Shown here: positions 26,174 to 34,508 of the stretch, piece by piece | Layout of the letters: each line of letters begins with the position of its first letter | How positions within the stretch are numbered: position 1 is the first letter of the stretch | DNA from: an uncultured Aquimarina sp. | GTDB taxonomy: Bacteria > Bacteroidota > Bacteroidia > Flavobacteriales > Flavobacteriaceae | Length of the DNA: 64,000 nucleotides | Assembly: GCA_947489685.1 (NCBI GenBank) | Contig: CANLEM010000001.1 | Span: forward strand, 496,001-560,000 | Reading direction: 5' to 3' | Program-made: the position numbers and the translations under genes | The notes under the pieces: model-generated | What the model was told of the DNA's origin: nothing | Databases searched by the model: none | The model's input: the letters and a program-made list of their open reading frames with translations, nothing else

Positions 26174-26479
26174 ATGTCAGAATTAAAAGAATATTTGGTT
26201 GCTGTAGCAATCTGTTCTCCGCTTTTTTTCTTTATAATAGCCGTAGCTTTCAGGTTGCTGGATAATAGCGCCTCAATTTTTTTGAAGCACGATATTTTGG
26301 TAGATACATCCTATGTTTCTGCAGATATTATTAGAGAACACATGACAAATTCTGAAGATGTAAAGCTTAAAAAATCACTAAAAAGAGCGCTGATGTTTAG
26401 GAGATTACATAATTTTTTTATGATCATGATGGTGATATCAATACCACCTGTAATTATAGCTTGTTTTTTCCTGTTTTAA
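26174..26479 (+). CDS. Small hypothetical membrane protein
   Basis: A 101-residue protein with two predicted membrane helices (about 7-27, YLVAVAICSPLFFFIIAVAF, and about 78-100, FFMIMMVISIPPVIIACFFL). A soluble stretch of about 50 residues lies between them. I do not recognise a family. It follows the S41 protease gene by 17 bases and is probably the last gene of that transcript. A minus-strand small membrane protein ends 9 bases further on. Confidence 0.6.
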   Translation: MSELKEYLVAVAICSPLFFFIIAVAFRLLDNSASIFLKHDILVDTSYVSADIIREHMTNSEDVKLKKSLKRALMFRRLHNFFMIMMVISIPPVIIACFFLF

Positions 26480-26488
26480 AAGTAAGAA

Positions 26489-26689
26489 TTACCTCCCTTT
26501 TTTCTTTTCCTGTATCCTTCTGGAAATTAATAAGATTAACATTAGTACAATAACACATGCGGGTGCAAAAACTCCAATAAGTGCCGTTTTACTGTCTCCG
26601 GCAAAAGGTTCGTTAATATCTAAATGTGTAGCATTATAAATCATTAAACCAGTGGCAATAATGATCAGGATATAAATAAAATACTTCAA
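26489..26689 (-). CDS. Small hypothetical membrane protein
   Basis: A 66-residue protein with two predicted membrane helices (about 2-20 and 37-55) and a basic tail RRIQEKKKGR, which would sit in the cytoplasm. There is no recognisable family. It lies downstream of the MarC-type gene on the same strand (42 bases), so the two may share a transcript. Coding status is inferred from the regular hydrophobic pattern and the position; confidence is moderate. Confidence 0.5.
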   Translation of the reverse strand: MKYFIYILIIIATGLMIYNATHLDINEPFAGDSKTALIGVFAPACVIVLMLILLISRRIQEKKKGR

Positions 26690-26731
26690 AATATATGATT
26701 TAATAGCTGTTTATAAGTGAGTGATCTTAAA

Positions 26732-27304
26732 TTAAAATAAATCTTTAATGTTAGTAGCAAATAATTTAACGGCTATAGCTAGCAAGATAACACCAAAAAT
26801 CTTTCGTACTACATTAATCCCCTGTTTGCCTATTAACTTCTCGATTTTGCCCGATGACTTTAATACCGCATACACAAAAATAATATTAATTATAATAGCG
26901 ATAACAATATTGATAGGGTGGTACTCTGCACGTAAAGAAAGTATAGAAGTCATAGTTCCTGCTCCTGCAATTAACGGAAATGCCAAAGGCACTACGGCTG
27001 CTGTTTCGGGAGCATCATCTTTATATAATTGAATACCTAATATCATCTCGATCGCTAAGAAAAAGATTATAAAAGACCCCGCTACGGCAAACGAATTTAC
27101 ATCGATACCAATTAAACTTAAAATCTCTTTACCTACAAATAAGAAAAGGATCATCAAAATAGCAGCAACTATCGATGCTTTTTCACTTTGGATATGCCCT
27201 ACTTTTTTTCTTAAATCGATAATGATAGGGATACTCCCTACAATATCTATAACCGCAAACAGGATCATGCTGGCAGTTAGGATTTCTTTAAGGTCAAAAT
27301 TCAT
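26732..27304 (-). CDS. MarC-family integral membrane protein
   Basis: A 190-residue protein with six predicted membrane helices. Family features of MarC/UPF0056 are seen: IVGSIPIIIDLRKK near the start, FIIFFLAIEMILG in the middle, and the signature PLIAGAGTMTSILSL (about 110-124). Despite the name, MarC proteins have no proven role in multiple antibiotic resistance; the function remains unknown. The start ATG at 27304 matches family N-termini. Downstream on the same strand is a 66-residue membrane protein gene. Confidence 0.9.
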   Translation of the reverse strand: MNFDLKEILTASMILFAVIDIVGSIPIIIDLRKKVGHIQSEKASIVAAILMILFLFVGKEILSLIGIDVNSFAVAGSFIIFFLAIEMILGIQLYKDDAPETAAVVPLAFPLIAGAGTMTSILSLRAEYHPINIVIAIIINIIFVYAVLKSSGKIEKLIGKQGINVVRKIFGVILLAIAVKLFATNIKDLF

Positions 27305-27406
27305 AAGATGATGGTTTCAAAAATTTATACAAATGTAAATAGACTTTATTTAATAAAGGTATTATAAAAAGGTGAATAAACTGTAAAAAATATTGTACAG
27401 AAAAAT

Positions 27407-27414
27407 TATCTTTG
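27407..27414 (+). promoter_or_regulatory. Candidate -7 box giving a near-leaderless mRNA
   Basis: TATCTTTG matches TAnnTTTG and ends 4 bases before the ATG at 27419. If it is used, transcription would begin at or beside the start codon. The same spacing occurs in front of dxs. Confidence 0.5.
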
Positions 27415-27418
27415 CCGT

Positions 27419-27988
27419 ATGTTTCAATTAGGAAAAACGATTGTTTCTGAAGATATTATAGAGAAAGAATTTGTCTGTAATCTCTCTGCATGTAAAGGTG
27501 CATGTTGTATAGATGGAGAAGCTGGTGCGCCACTAGAAGAGTCCGAAACGCTTATACTTGAAAAAATTTATCCCATTGTTAAGCCGTATTTACGTAAAGA
27601 AGGAATAGCGGCTATTGAACAACAAGGAACCTATATTAAAACCGAGCAAGGAGAGTTAGAAACTCCTTTAATAAATGGAGCAGACTGTGCTTATGTAATC
27701 TTTGATGAAAAAGGTACTGCAATGTGTGCTATTGAAGAAGCATATAATCAGGGAGATGTAGATTGGAAAAAACCAATTTCATGTCATTTATATCCTGTAA
27801 GAGTTCAAAATTATACAGAGTTTTCTGCGGTGAATTACCATAAATGGGAAATTTGTAATGATGCCTGTGCTTTAGGAAAAGAGTTGCAGGTTCCTATTTA
27901 TAAGTTTGTAAAAGAAGCCTTGATTAGAAAGTTTGGTGAAAATTGGTATATCGAACTTGAAAAGGTTGCTGCAACTTTAAAAAAATAA
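27419..27988 (+). CDS. DUF3109 family protein, cysteine-rich
   Basis: A 189-residue cytosolic protein typical of DUF3109 in Bacteroidota. The cysteine cluster CNLSACKGACC (about residues 20-30) is followed by single conserved cysteines in GADCAYVI, AMCAIEEA, ISCHLYPVR, EICNDAC and the family phrase CHLYPVRV. The spacing recalls the zinc- or iron-sulfur-cluster-binding YkgJ group (CxxxCxxCC). The biochemical role is not known. The gene stands alone with its own near-leaderless promoter candidate; about 390 gene-free bases follow before nrdB. Confidence 0.88.
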   Translation: MFQLGKTIVSEDIIEKEFVCNLSACKGACCIDGEAGAPLEESETLILEKIYPIVKPYLRKEGIAAIEQQGTYIKTEQGELETPLINGADCAYVIFDEKGTAMCAIEEAYNQGDVDWKKPISCHLYPVRVQNYTEFSAVNYHKWEICNDACALGKELQVPIYKFVKEALIRKFGENWYIELEKVAATLKK

Positions 27989-28378
27989 TCTTATTACGGC
28001 ATTTAGGAGACTTTTTTGCTAAAATTCCGATCTTTTTTTGTTAAAAAACAACATTTTTTATCTTACGGTTAAGCCGTAATTTGATGTTTTTTAAACTCCC
28101 CGTTTTTTTGCTAAAAAAACACGGTTAGCAACCGGAAAATAAGCGTTTTTTGATAATAAAGAGGAAGAGTTTTTATTTTTTAAAAACCACTTAAAATGCT
28201 GATATACAATTATTTAAATTCAATTTAGGAAACACTCCGTTTTTAGGTAGATTCGCTTCGTGTTGAAAACTTTGTTGAAAACGTTTATTAACTTTCAGTA
28301 GAACTTTTAGCCTATTTTTTGATCTTTGTAAGACCCTTTAAAAAGGAAAAATTCTTAAAAACAGCTAAAAAAATCGAG
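27989..28378. other. Long nrdB upstream region with several hairpins
   Basis: This 390-base region carries no gene. It contains the perfect dyad TTACGG-TTAAG-CCGTAA (28063-28079) inside a longer imperfect hairpin flanked by AACAT (28050-28054) and ATGTT (28084-28088), and a T-rich/A-rich hairpin at about 28099-28123 (CCGTTTTTTT with AAAAAAACACGG). Part may be the terminator of the DUF3109 gene and part a leader or operator for the nrdBA genes. I see no match to a canonical NrdR box or a named riboswitch. Confidence 0.45.
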
Positions 28379-29356
28379 ATGAGTGCCGTAGAACCAATTT
28401 TGCAAGAAAATAAAGACCGATTTGTGATTTTTCCTATTCAACATCATGATATTTGGGAATGGTATAAAAAATCAGAAGCAAGTTTTTGGACGGCCGAAGA
28501 AATCGATTTACATCAGGATATAACCGATTGGTCGACTAAGCTTAATAACGATGAGCGTTATTTTATTAAACATATCCTAGCCTTTTTTGCAGCTTCAGAC
28601 GGGATAGTAAATGAAAATCTAGCCGAAAATTTTGTAAACGAAGTGCAATATAGTGAAGCTAAATTTTTCTATGGTTTTCAGATCATGATGGAAAATATTC
28701 ATTCTGAGACCTATTCTTTACTTATTGATACTTATGTAAAAGATGAGAAGGAAAAAGACATATTATTTAATGCTATTGAGAATTTTCCTGCGATAAAGAA
28801 AAAAGCAGATTGGGCACTTAAGTGGATCGACTCTGATTCTTTTGCAGAGCGATTAATTGCTTTTGCTGCCGTAGAAGGTATTTTCTTTTCTGGTGCGTTT
28901 TGCTCGATATTTTGGTTAAAAAAGCGTGGATTAATGCCTGGACTTACTTTTTCTAACGAGTTGATCTCTAGAGATGAAGGTGTGCATTGCGATTTTGCCG
29001 TTCATTTACATAATAAACATTTGGTAAATAAAGTGCCAAAAGAAAGAATTAAAGAAATTATTGTAGATGCCTTAAATATTGAGAGGGAGTTTATTACAGA
29101 ATCTCTTCCTGCTAGTTTAATAGGTATGAACTCCAAACTCATGACGCAATATCTAGAGTTTGTTACTGATAGGTTATTAGTAGAATTAGAATGTGAAAAA
29201 GAATATGGGACAGCTAATCCATTTGATTTTATGGATATGATTTCATTGCAAGGGAAAACAAATTTCTTTGAAAAACGAGTTTCAGAATATCAAAAAGCTG
29301 GAGTGCTTAACAAAGACAACGAAGACAATAAAATAAGTTTTGATGCCGATTTTTAA
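28379..29356 (+). CDS. nrdB: Class Ia ribonucleotide reductase beta subunit, eukaryote-like
   Basis: A 325-residue radical-generating subunit of ribonucleoside-diphosphate reductase. The di-iron ligands and the radical tyrosine are all visible with the spacing of mouse R2: Asp74 (AASDG), Glu105 and His108 (MENIHSE), Tyr112 (TYSLL), Glu166 (AVEGIFFSG), and Glu200 and His203 (RDEGVHCDF). Long phrases, such as [15 protein letters not shown], and the C-terminal DADF that docks to the alpha subunit match vertebrate R2 closely. I chose ATG 28379 (MSAVEPIL) over an upstream TTG. nrdA follows after a 309-base structured gap, in the order beta then alpha. Confidence 0.96.
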   Translation: MSAVEPILQENKDRFVIFPIQHHDIWEWYKKSEASFWTAEEIDLHQDITDWSTKLNNDERYFIKHILAFFAASDGIVNENLAENFVNEVQYSEAKFFYGFQIMMENIHSETYSLLIDTYVKDEKEKDILFNAIENFPAIKKKADWALKWIDSDSFAERLIAFAAVEGIFFSGAFCSIFWLKKRGLMPGLTFSNELISRDEGVHCDFAVHLHNKHLVNKVPKERIKEIIVDALNIEREFITESLPASLIGMNSKLMTQYLEFVTDRLLVELECEKEYGTANPFDFMDMISLQGKTNFFEKRVSEYQKAGVLNKDNEDNKISFDADF

Positions 29357-29665
29357 TCCTTAAAAATCTTTCAGAATAAAGATATATTCATTCTGAGCTA
29401 ATCAAAAACGTTTCTTCTGTTTAATGCAGATTAGCTCAGTTTGATAAAGTTCGATAAGAACGAATTTTTACAAAAAAACAAAAGGGACGAAAGTCACATA
29501 TTTAGATTACAATTTATAAACAAGTGCTCTTTGAGTAGAGGCTTTTATTACCTTATCTGTGGGGGATACGGGAAATGTAATTTTTGACTTTTGATTGAGA
29601 ACATAGTAACACAAATTAACATCAATTTCTTCGATAGAAGAAAGTTTTAAAAACCAAAAAGAAGT
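29357..29665. other. nrdB-nrdA spacer with long hairpin
   Basis: This 309-base spacer holds the perfect 11-base inverted repeat CTGAGCTAATC (29393-29403) and GATTAGCTCAG (29429-29439) around a 25-base loop, and a small GAC-GAAA-GTC tetraloop hairpin near 29487-29496. There is no T tract after the large hairpin. The rest appears unstructured. A separate nrdA promoter or a processing site could lie here. Confidence 0.5.
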
Positions 29666-32140
29666 ATGTATGTAGTAAAAAGAGATGGCCGTAAAGAACC
29701 AATTATGTTTGACAAGATTACCGCGAGGGTAAGAAAATTATGTTATGGGCTTAATCCACTAGTTGATCCTGTCAAGGTAGCTATGAGGGTGATAGAAGGG
29801 TTGTATGATGGCGTAACTACAAGTGAATTGGATAATTTGGCTGCCGAAATTGCTGCTACAATGACCATAACACACCCTGATTATGCTAAGCTTGCCGCAC
29901 GTATCTCTGTTTCTAATTTACATAAAAATACCAAGAAAACATTTTCTGAGGTAATTACAGATTTATATGAGTACATCAATCCAAGAACAGAGAAGAAAGC
30001 TCCTCTGATTTCGGATGAAGTGTATGATGTGATTATAGCAAACAAAGAGAAGTTAGATTCTACGATTATCTACAATCGTGATTTTGGTTATGATTATTTT
30101 GGTTTTAAAACATTAGAGCGTTCATATTTACTTAAAATAAATGGTAAAATTGCCGAACGTCCACAGCATATGCTTATGCGTGTTTCTATAGGGATTCATC
30201 CTAATGATTTGGATGCTGCTATAGAGACTTATGAATTGATGTCTAAGAAATACTTTACACACGCTACACCAACTTTATTTAATTCGGGTACACCAAAACC
30301 ACAAATGTCATCTTGTTTTTTGTTAACAATGAAAGATGATAGTATTGATGGTATATATGATACCTTAAAACAAACTGCTAAGATTTCTCAATCTGCCGGG
30401 GGTATAGGGTTATCTATTCACAATGTGCGTGCTACAGGATCTTATATCGCGGGTACCAACGGTACATCAAACGGTATTGTTCCAATGCTTAGAGTATATA
30501 ACGATACGGCTCGTTACGTAGATCAAGGTGGTGGAAAACGTAAAGGTTCTTTTGCAATATATGTAGAGCCATGGCATGCAGATATTTTTGATTTTCTAGA
30601 TCTTAAAAAGAACCACGGTAAAGAAGAAATGCGTGCAAGAGATTTGTTTTACGCAATGTGGATTCCAGATTTATTTATGAAACGTGTGCAGGATGATGCC
30701 GAGTGGACATTAATGTGCCCTAATGAGTGTCCTGGTTTATTTGATATTCATAGTGATGAATTTGAAAAAGAATACCTACGTTTTGAGGCCGAAGGAAAAG
30801 GGCGTAGAACCATAAAAGCACGTGAGCTTTGGGAGAAAATTTTAGAATCTCAGATCGAAACGGGTACACCGTATATGCTGTACAAAGATGCAGCAAATCG
30901 TAAATCGAACCAGCAAAATTTAGGTACTATTCGTTCTTCTAACTTATGTACAGAGATTTTAGAATATACAAGCCCAGATGAGGTTGCTGTTTGTAATTTA
31001 GCTTCGATAGCGTTACCCATGTTTGTGAAAAATGGAGAGTTTGATCATAAAGAACTTTTTAGAATTACTAAACGAGTAACCAAAAACTTGAATAAGGTAA
31101 TTGATCGTAATTACTATCCTGTAAAAGAAGCCGAAAACTCTAATATGCGTCATCGCCCAATTGGATTAGGGGTACAAGGATTAGCAGATACTTTTATTCA
31201 ATTACGTTTACCTTTTACTAGTGATGAGGCTAAAAAATTGAATCAAGAAATTTTTGAAACACTTTATTTTGCCGCTGTTACTGCTTCTATGGAAGAAGCA
31301 AAAGCAGATGGACCTTATCAAAGCTACGAAGGATCTCCGATCTCGAAAGGAGAATTTCAGTACAATCTATGGGGGATCAAAGATGAAGAGTTAAGTGGTC
31401 GATGGGACTGGGCTAAATTACGTAAACAAGTACTAAAAAATGGAGTGCGTAACTCATTATTAGTAGCACCAATGCCAACCGCTTCTACTTCTCAAATTTT
31501 AGGAAACAATGAAGCATTTGAGCCATATACAAGTAATATCTATACAAGACGAGTGCTATCGGGTGAATTTATTGTTGTAAACAAGCACCTGTTAGAAGAT
31601 TTAGTGAAATTAGGGTTATGGGATGATAACCTTAAGGATGCCATCATGCGTGCCAATGGATCAATACAAAATATTGATATTATTCCACAGGATCTTAAAG
31701 AGCTATATAAGACTGTTTGGGAATTAAGTATGAAAGATATTATAGATATGTCTCGTCATAGAGGATACTTTATCGATCAGTCACAATCGCTTAATTTGTT
31801 TATGGAAGGGGCAACCATGGCAAAATTAACATCAATGCATTTCTATGCATGGAAAAGTGGTTTAAAAACAGGGATGTATTACCTAAGAACTAAATCTGCT
31901 GTTGATGCGATTAAATTTACGCTAAAGACTGAAGCAAAAGAAACGCCACAACCAGAAAAAGTAGCAGTGGCAGCTGCTCAAGTAATGGAAGCGCAAGCGG
32001 CCAAAACAGAGCCGACACCTGCTCCTGCTGAAACGCCTGTTACTCCAGAAGGAACAGCGCTTACTCCTGAAGAACTTCGTGCAATTATAGCACAATCCAA
32101 AGAAGCTGAAGGAGATGATTGTTTAATGTGTGGGTCTTAA
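29666..32140 (+). CDS. nrdA: Class Ia ribonucleotide reductase alpha subunit, eukaryote-like
   Basis: An 824-residue catalytic subunit that reduces NDPs to dNDPs. The N-terminal ATP-cone (about 1-90; [19 protein letters not shown]) is nearly that of human RRM1. Active-site elements follow: SSCFLL with the first redox Cys, SNLCTEI with the radical Cys and catalytic Glu, CNLAS with the second redox Cys, and the barrel phrase [14 protein letters not shown]. The C-terminal swinging arm ends in CLMCGS as in the human enzyme, after an Ala/Pro/Thr/Glu-rich linker (about 765-815). The ATP-cone predicts dATP inhibition. The gene follows nrdB and is ended by a hairpin at 32160-32197. Confidence 0.97.
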   Translation: MYVVKRDGRKEPIMFDKITARVRKLCYGLNPLVDPVKVAMRVIEGLYDGVTTSELDNLAAEIAATMTITHPDYAKLAARISVSNLHKNTKKTFSEVITDLYEYINPRTEKKAPLISDEVYDVIIANKEKLDSTIIYNRDFGYDYFGFKTLERSYLLKINGKIAERPQHMLMRVSIGIHPNDLDAAIETYELMSKKYFTHATPTLFNSGTPKPQMSSCFLLTMKDDSIDGIYDTLKQTAKISQSAGGIGLSIHNVRATGSYIAGTNGTSNGIVPMLRVYNDTARYVDQGGGKRKGSFAIYVEPWHADIFDFLDLKKNHGKEEMRARDLFYAMWIPDLFMKRVQDDAEWTLMCPNECPGLFDIHSDEFEKEYLRFEAEGKGRRTIKARELWEKILESQIETGTPYMLYKDAANRKSNQQNLGTIRSSNLCTEILEYTSPDEVAVCNLASIALPMFVKNGEFDHKELFRITKRVTKNLNKVIDRNYYPVKEAENSNMRHRPIGLGVQGLADTFIQLRLPFTSDEAKKLNQEIFETLYFAAVTASMEEAKADGPYQSYEGSPISKGEFQYNLWGIKDEELSGRWDWAKLRKQVLKNGVRNSLLVAPMPTASTSQILGNNEAFEPYTSNIYTRRVLSGEFIVVNKHLLEDLVKLGLWDDNLKDAIMRANGSIQNIDIIPQDLKELYKTVWELSMKDIIDMSRHRGYFIDQSQSLNLFMEGATMAKLTSMHFYAWKSGLKTGMYYLRTKSAVDAIKFTLKTEAKETPQPEKVAVAAAQVMEAQAAKTEPTPAPAETPVTPEGTALTPEELRAIIAQSKEAEGDDCLMCGS

Positions 32141-32159
32141 GACCTAGATTAATATAGGG

Positions 32160-32197
32160 AAAAAGGGGAAGTCATCTTAGGGGATGCTTCCCTTTTT
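32160..32197 (+). terminator. Terminator after nrdA
   Basis: The purine-rich arm AAAAAGGGGAAGTCATC pairs imperfectly with GATGCTTCCCTTTTT, giving a hairpin that ends in a T tract. It follows the nrdA stop by about 20 bases and separates it from the dGTPase gene. Confidence 0.7.
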
Positions 32198-32221
32198 GTA
32201 TATTCGAATTTTCTTAATAAT

Positions 32222-33568
32222 ATGATGAATTGGGAACAACTTCTGTCTCTAAAAAGACAAGGAGATACAAATAAGAGGTTACGCAAAGAACAAGATGAAA
32301 CAAGGCTAGGATTCGAGGTAGATTACGATCGAATTATCTTCTCTTCGGCTTTTAGAAGTCTACAGGATAAGACACAGGTGATTCCATTGTCCAAAACGAG
32401 CTTTGTACATACTAGATTAACACATAGTTTAGAGGTATCCGTAGTAGGGCGTTCTCTAGGTAGAGTAGTAGGTAAAAAAATCCTTGAAAAGCACCCGCAC
32501 TTGGCTACAATTCATGGATATAGATTTAATGATTTTGGAGCTATTGTCGCTGCTGCTGCATTAGCACATGATATTGGTAATCCTCCGTTTGGGCATTCGG
32601 GAGAAAAAGCAATAGGAGAATATTTTAAAACAGGAAGTGGTATCCGATATAAAAACCAGCTTACCTCAAAACAGTATCAGGATCTGATCGATTTTGAAGG
32701 AAATGCTAATGGATTTAAAATCTTAACCGAATCTCGCGAAGGTATCCAAGGCGGACTAAGATTATCATATGCAACATTGGGTGCTTTTATGAAATACCCA
32801 AAAGAATCTTTACCCAAAAAACCAACAGCACATATTGCTCATAAAAAATATGGATACTTCCAGAATGAAAAAGACTTCTTTAAAGAAGTAGCAAAAGAAG
32901 TGGGGCTGTTAAAAAATAAGATCGAAGATGAAATTACCTATAGCCGTCACCCATTAACATTTTTGGTCGAGGCTGCAGATGATATTTGTTATACAATTAT
33001 AGATTTTGAGGATGGGATTAATCTAGGGTTGATTGAAGAAGAATACGCTCTCGAGTATTTGATCAAATTGGTTAAAGATACCATCAATACCAAAAAGTAT
33101 AATCAGCTTACCACAACTGCAGATCGATTAAGTTATTTAAGAGCTTTAGCCATTAATACATTAATTAATGAAGCCGCAAATATCTTTATTGAAAACGAAG
33201 AAAAAATATTGGCTGGGGATTTTGAAACCGCATTGATAGATAAGAGTAAGTATGAGGCTCAAATAGATGATATTATTAAAATTAGTATTGCAAAAATTTA
33301 TCAAAGCCAAGAAGTAACCGAAAAAGAAATTGCAGGTTATGAGATATTAGCTACATTACTTGATCGATATTGTACTGCTACAGATAATTTTAATGAAGGT
33401 AAAAGTTCGAATTATGATAAGCTTATCCTACGTGCCGAAGGAATTCATTTTGATTACCAAAATGAAGATCTTTACAGTAGACTAATAAGTATTAGTAATT
33501 TTGTAGCTAGTCTTACAGATGGTAATGCATTGTTGAAATTTCAAAAAATACGCGGTTTACAATTATAA
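32222..33568 (+). CDS. dgt: Deoxyguanosinetriphosphate triphosphohydrolase (dGTPase-like)
   Basis: A 448-residue HD-domain hydrolase that splits dNTPs, classically dGTP, into deoxynucleoside and triphosphate. The family start is visible as RLRKEQDETRLGFEVDYDRI, followed by the conserved SSAFRSLQDKTQV. The metal-binding HD residues appear in FVHTRLTHSLEVS (His63, His68) and LAHDIGNPPFGHSGE (His116, Asp117), with a later Asp in EAADDICYTIID. The start may be ATG 32222 or 32225 (MMNW). The gene lies directly after nrdA, separated by a terminator. It could tune dNTP pools or give phage defence, but neither is proven here. Confidence 0.93.
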   Translation: MMNWEQLLSLKRQGDTNKRLRKEQDETRLGFEVDYDRIIFSSAFRSLQDKTQVIPLSKTSFVHTRLTHSLEVSVVGRSLGRVVGKKILEKHPHLATIHGYRFNDFGAIVAAAALAHDIGNPPFGHSGEKAIGEYFKTGSGIRYKNQLTSKQYQDLIDFEGNANGFKILTESREGIQGGLRLSYATLGAFMKYPKESLPKKPTAHIAHKKYGYFQNEKDFFKEVAKEVGLLKNKIEDEITYSRHPLTFLVEAADDICYTIIDFEDGINLGLIEEEYALEYLIKLVKDTINTKKYNQLTTTADRLSYLRALAINTLINEAANIFIENEEKILAGDFETALIDKSKYEAQIDDIIKISIAKIYQSQEVTEKEIAGYEILATLLDRYCTATDNFNEGKSSNYDKLILRAEGIHFDYQNEDLYSRLISISNFVASLTDGNALLKFQKIRGLQL

Positions 33569-33589
33569 AAGACTAAAGCCGCAATCAAA

Positions 33590-33614
33590 AAAAGCCACCA
33601 AATTGGTAGCTTTT
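33590..33614. terminator. Bidirectional terminator between dgt and a lipoprotein gene
   Basis: Arms AAAAGCCACCAA (33590-33601) and TTGGTAGCTTTT (33603-33614) pair with one mismatch. An A tract on the left and T bases on the right allow use from both strands. Confidence 0.65.
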
Positions 33615-33640
33615 CTATAATTTTATAAAGATAAGTACAA

Positions 33641-34084
33641 TTATACTTTCGTATATGTTTCTATATATACAGTAATCTCTCCTGGAGTTTCTTCATCTCT
33701 ATATTCTACAGTTAATGTAGTACCGCTTATAGTAATGGTAGCCGTATCTGTTTCTGAGATCGTACCCTCTGTATATGTAAGAGAAAGTTGATCTCCAGAC
33801 AAGGACCATGTAATATTTTCTGTTTGCGCGTCACCACAAGTTATTTGCCCATTTGTATTGGTAGAATTAAAGAAAATACTTACTGCTGTTCCACCAGTTT
33901 GAAACTCAATAGTATCTTGTAAATCACATTGATCAAGTGTTTCTGCTACACCATTTTCAGAGGCAGCAGTCCATTGCCACTTACCGATTAGATTTGCTTC
34001 AGTGGTTCCTGGGGAGTCATCATCACTACCACAAGAGGTTAAAGTAGCAGCAATAAGTAAAATAAATAAGCTTAGTTTTTTCAT
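33641..34084 (-). CDS. Lipocalin-like lipoprotein
   Basis: A 147-residue lipoprotein. ATG 34084 (MKKLSLFILLIAATLTSC) gives a perfect lipoprotein signal with lipobox LTSC; an earlier in-frame ATG (34126) adds 14 residues without a signal and is rejected. After a short acidic Asp/Ser tether (GSDDDSPG) there is a small beta-barrel domain with the opening phrase LIGKWQWTAASENG and strands such as ITISGTTLTVEYRD, as in the lipocalin-like domains common in Flavobacteriaceae. Two cysteines (QCDLQ and ITCGD) may form a disulfide. The ligand is unknown. Confidence 0.8.
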   Translation of the reverse strand: MKKLSLFILLIAATLTSCGSDDDSPGTTEANLIGKWQWTAASENGVAETLDQCDLQDTIEFQTGGTAVSIFFNSTNTNGQITCGDAQTENITWSLSGDQLSLTYTEGTISETDTATITISGTTLTVEYRDEETPGEITVYIETYTKV

Positions 34085-34508
34085 GATATTTAAATTATAA
34101 TAGGTTAATTGTCCGCGAAATAACAATTTTATCGCTATTAAACAAAATAATGTTAAACTTATATTTAGAAAAGAAGGAATATTCCTTCAGCTACCGTTTG
34201 TTGAATTATTTGAAAATGTTCTTTTAAAAATCAAAAACTTAATGCAACTACCTGTAAATAGATAAATTAATTGATTTATTTTGAAAGTAGCGGGCAAAAA
34301 ACTCGACGATATTATAGAAAAATTGAATTAAGCGCAAAATACATACGATCAATTTGTGATTAATTGTGTGAGAAAGTAATATTAATTGGAAATGTGTTGA
34401 TTTTAAGGGTTATAGATTTTATTCTTATATTTAGAATCCTTTCGCACAATTAAGAAAATTGTATTTTATAACTTTTTGGGGCTTATTTTTGGAAATATTG
34501 ATATAGTT
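34085..34508. other. Divergent intergenic region with a 16-base palindrome
   Basis: About 420 gene-free bases lie between the divergent lipoprotein and protease genes. They contain the perfect palindrome GAAGGAATATTCCTTC (34173-34188), a candidate operator, and TATTTTTG at 34484-34491, a candidate -7 box 17 bases before the protease start. Confidence 0.5.
34484..34491 (+). promoter_or_regulatory. Candidate -7 box of the M36 protease gene
   Basis: TATTTTTG fits TAnnTTTG, with a TTG at 34459-34461 roughly where a -33 element would be expected (spacer 22 bases). The ATG follows 17 bases downstream. Confidence 0.4.

Noticed and set aside
28319-28378. Upstream TTG start extending NrdB by 20 residues
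   Set aside because: The extra residues do not fit the family start. ATG 28379 leads straight into the conserved N-terminus.
27989-28378. Possible riboswitch before nrdB
   Set aside because: Hairpins exist, but I could not match any named riboswitch consensus, so only a structured region is reported.
29425-29465. A tRNA-like stretch around TTAGCTCAG in the nrdB-nrdA spacer, followed by TTCGA
   Set aside because: It resembles the A box of a tRNA gene, but no anticodon arm, T arm or acceptor pairing can be built. The TTAGCTCAG bases are part of the 11-base inverted repeat.
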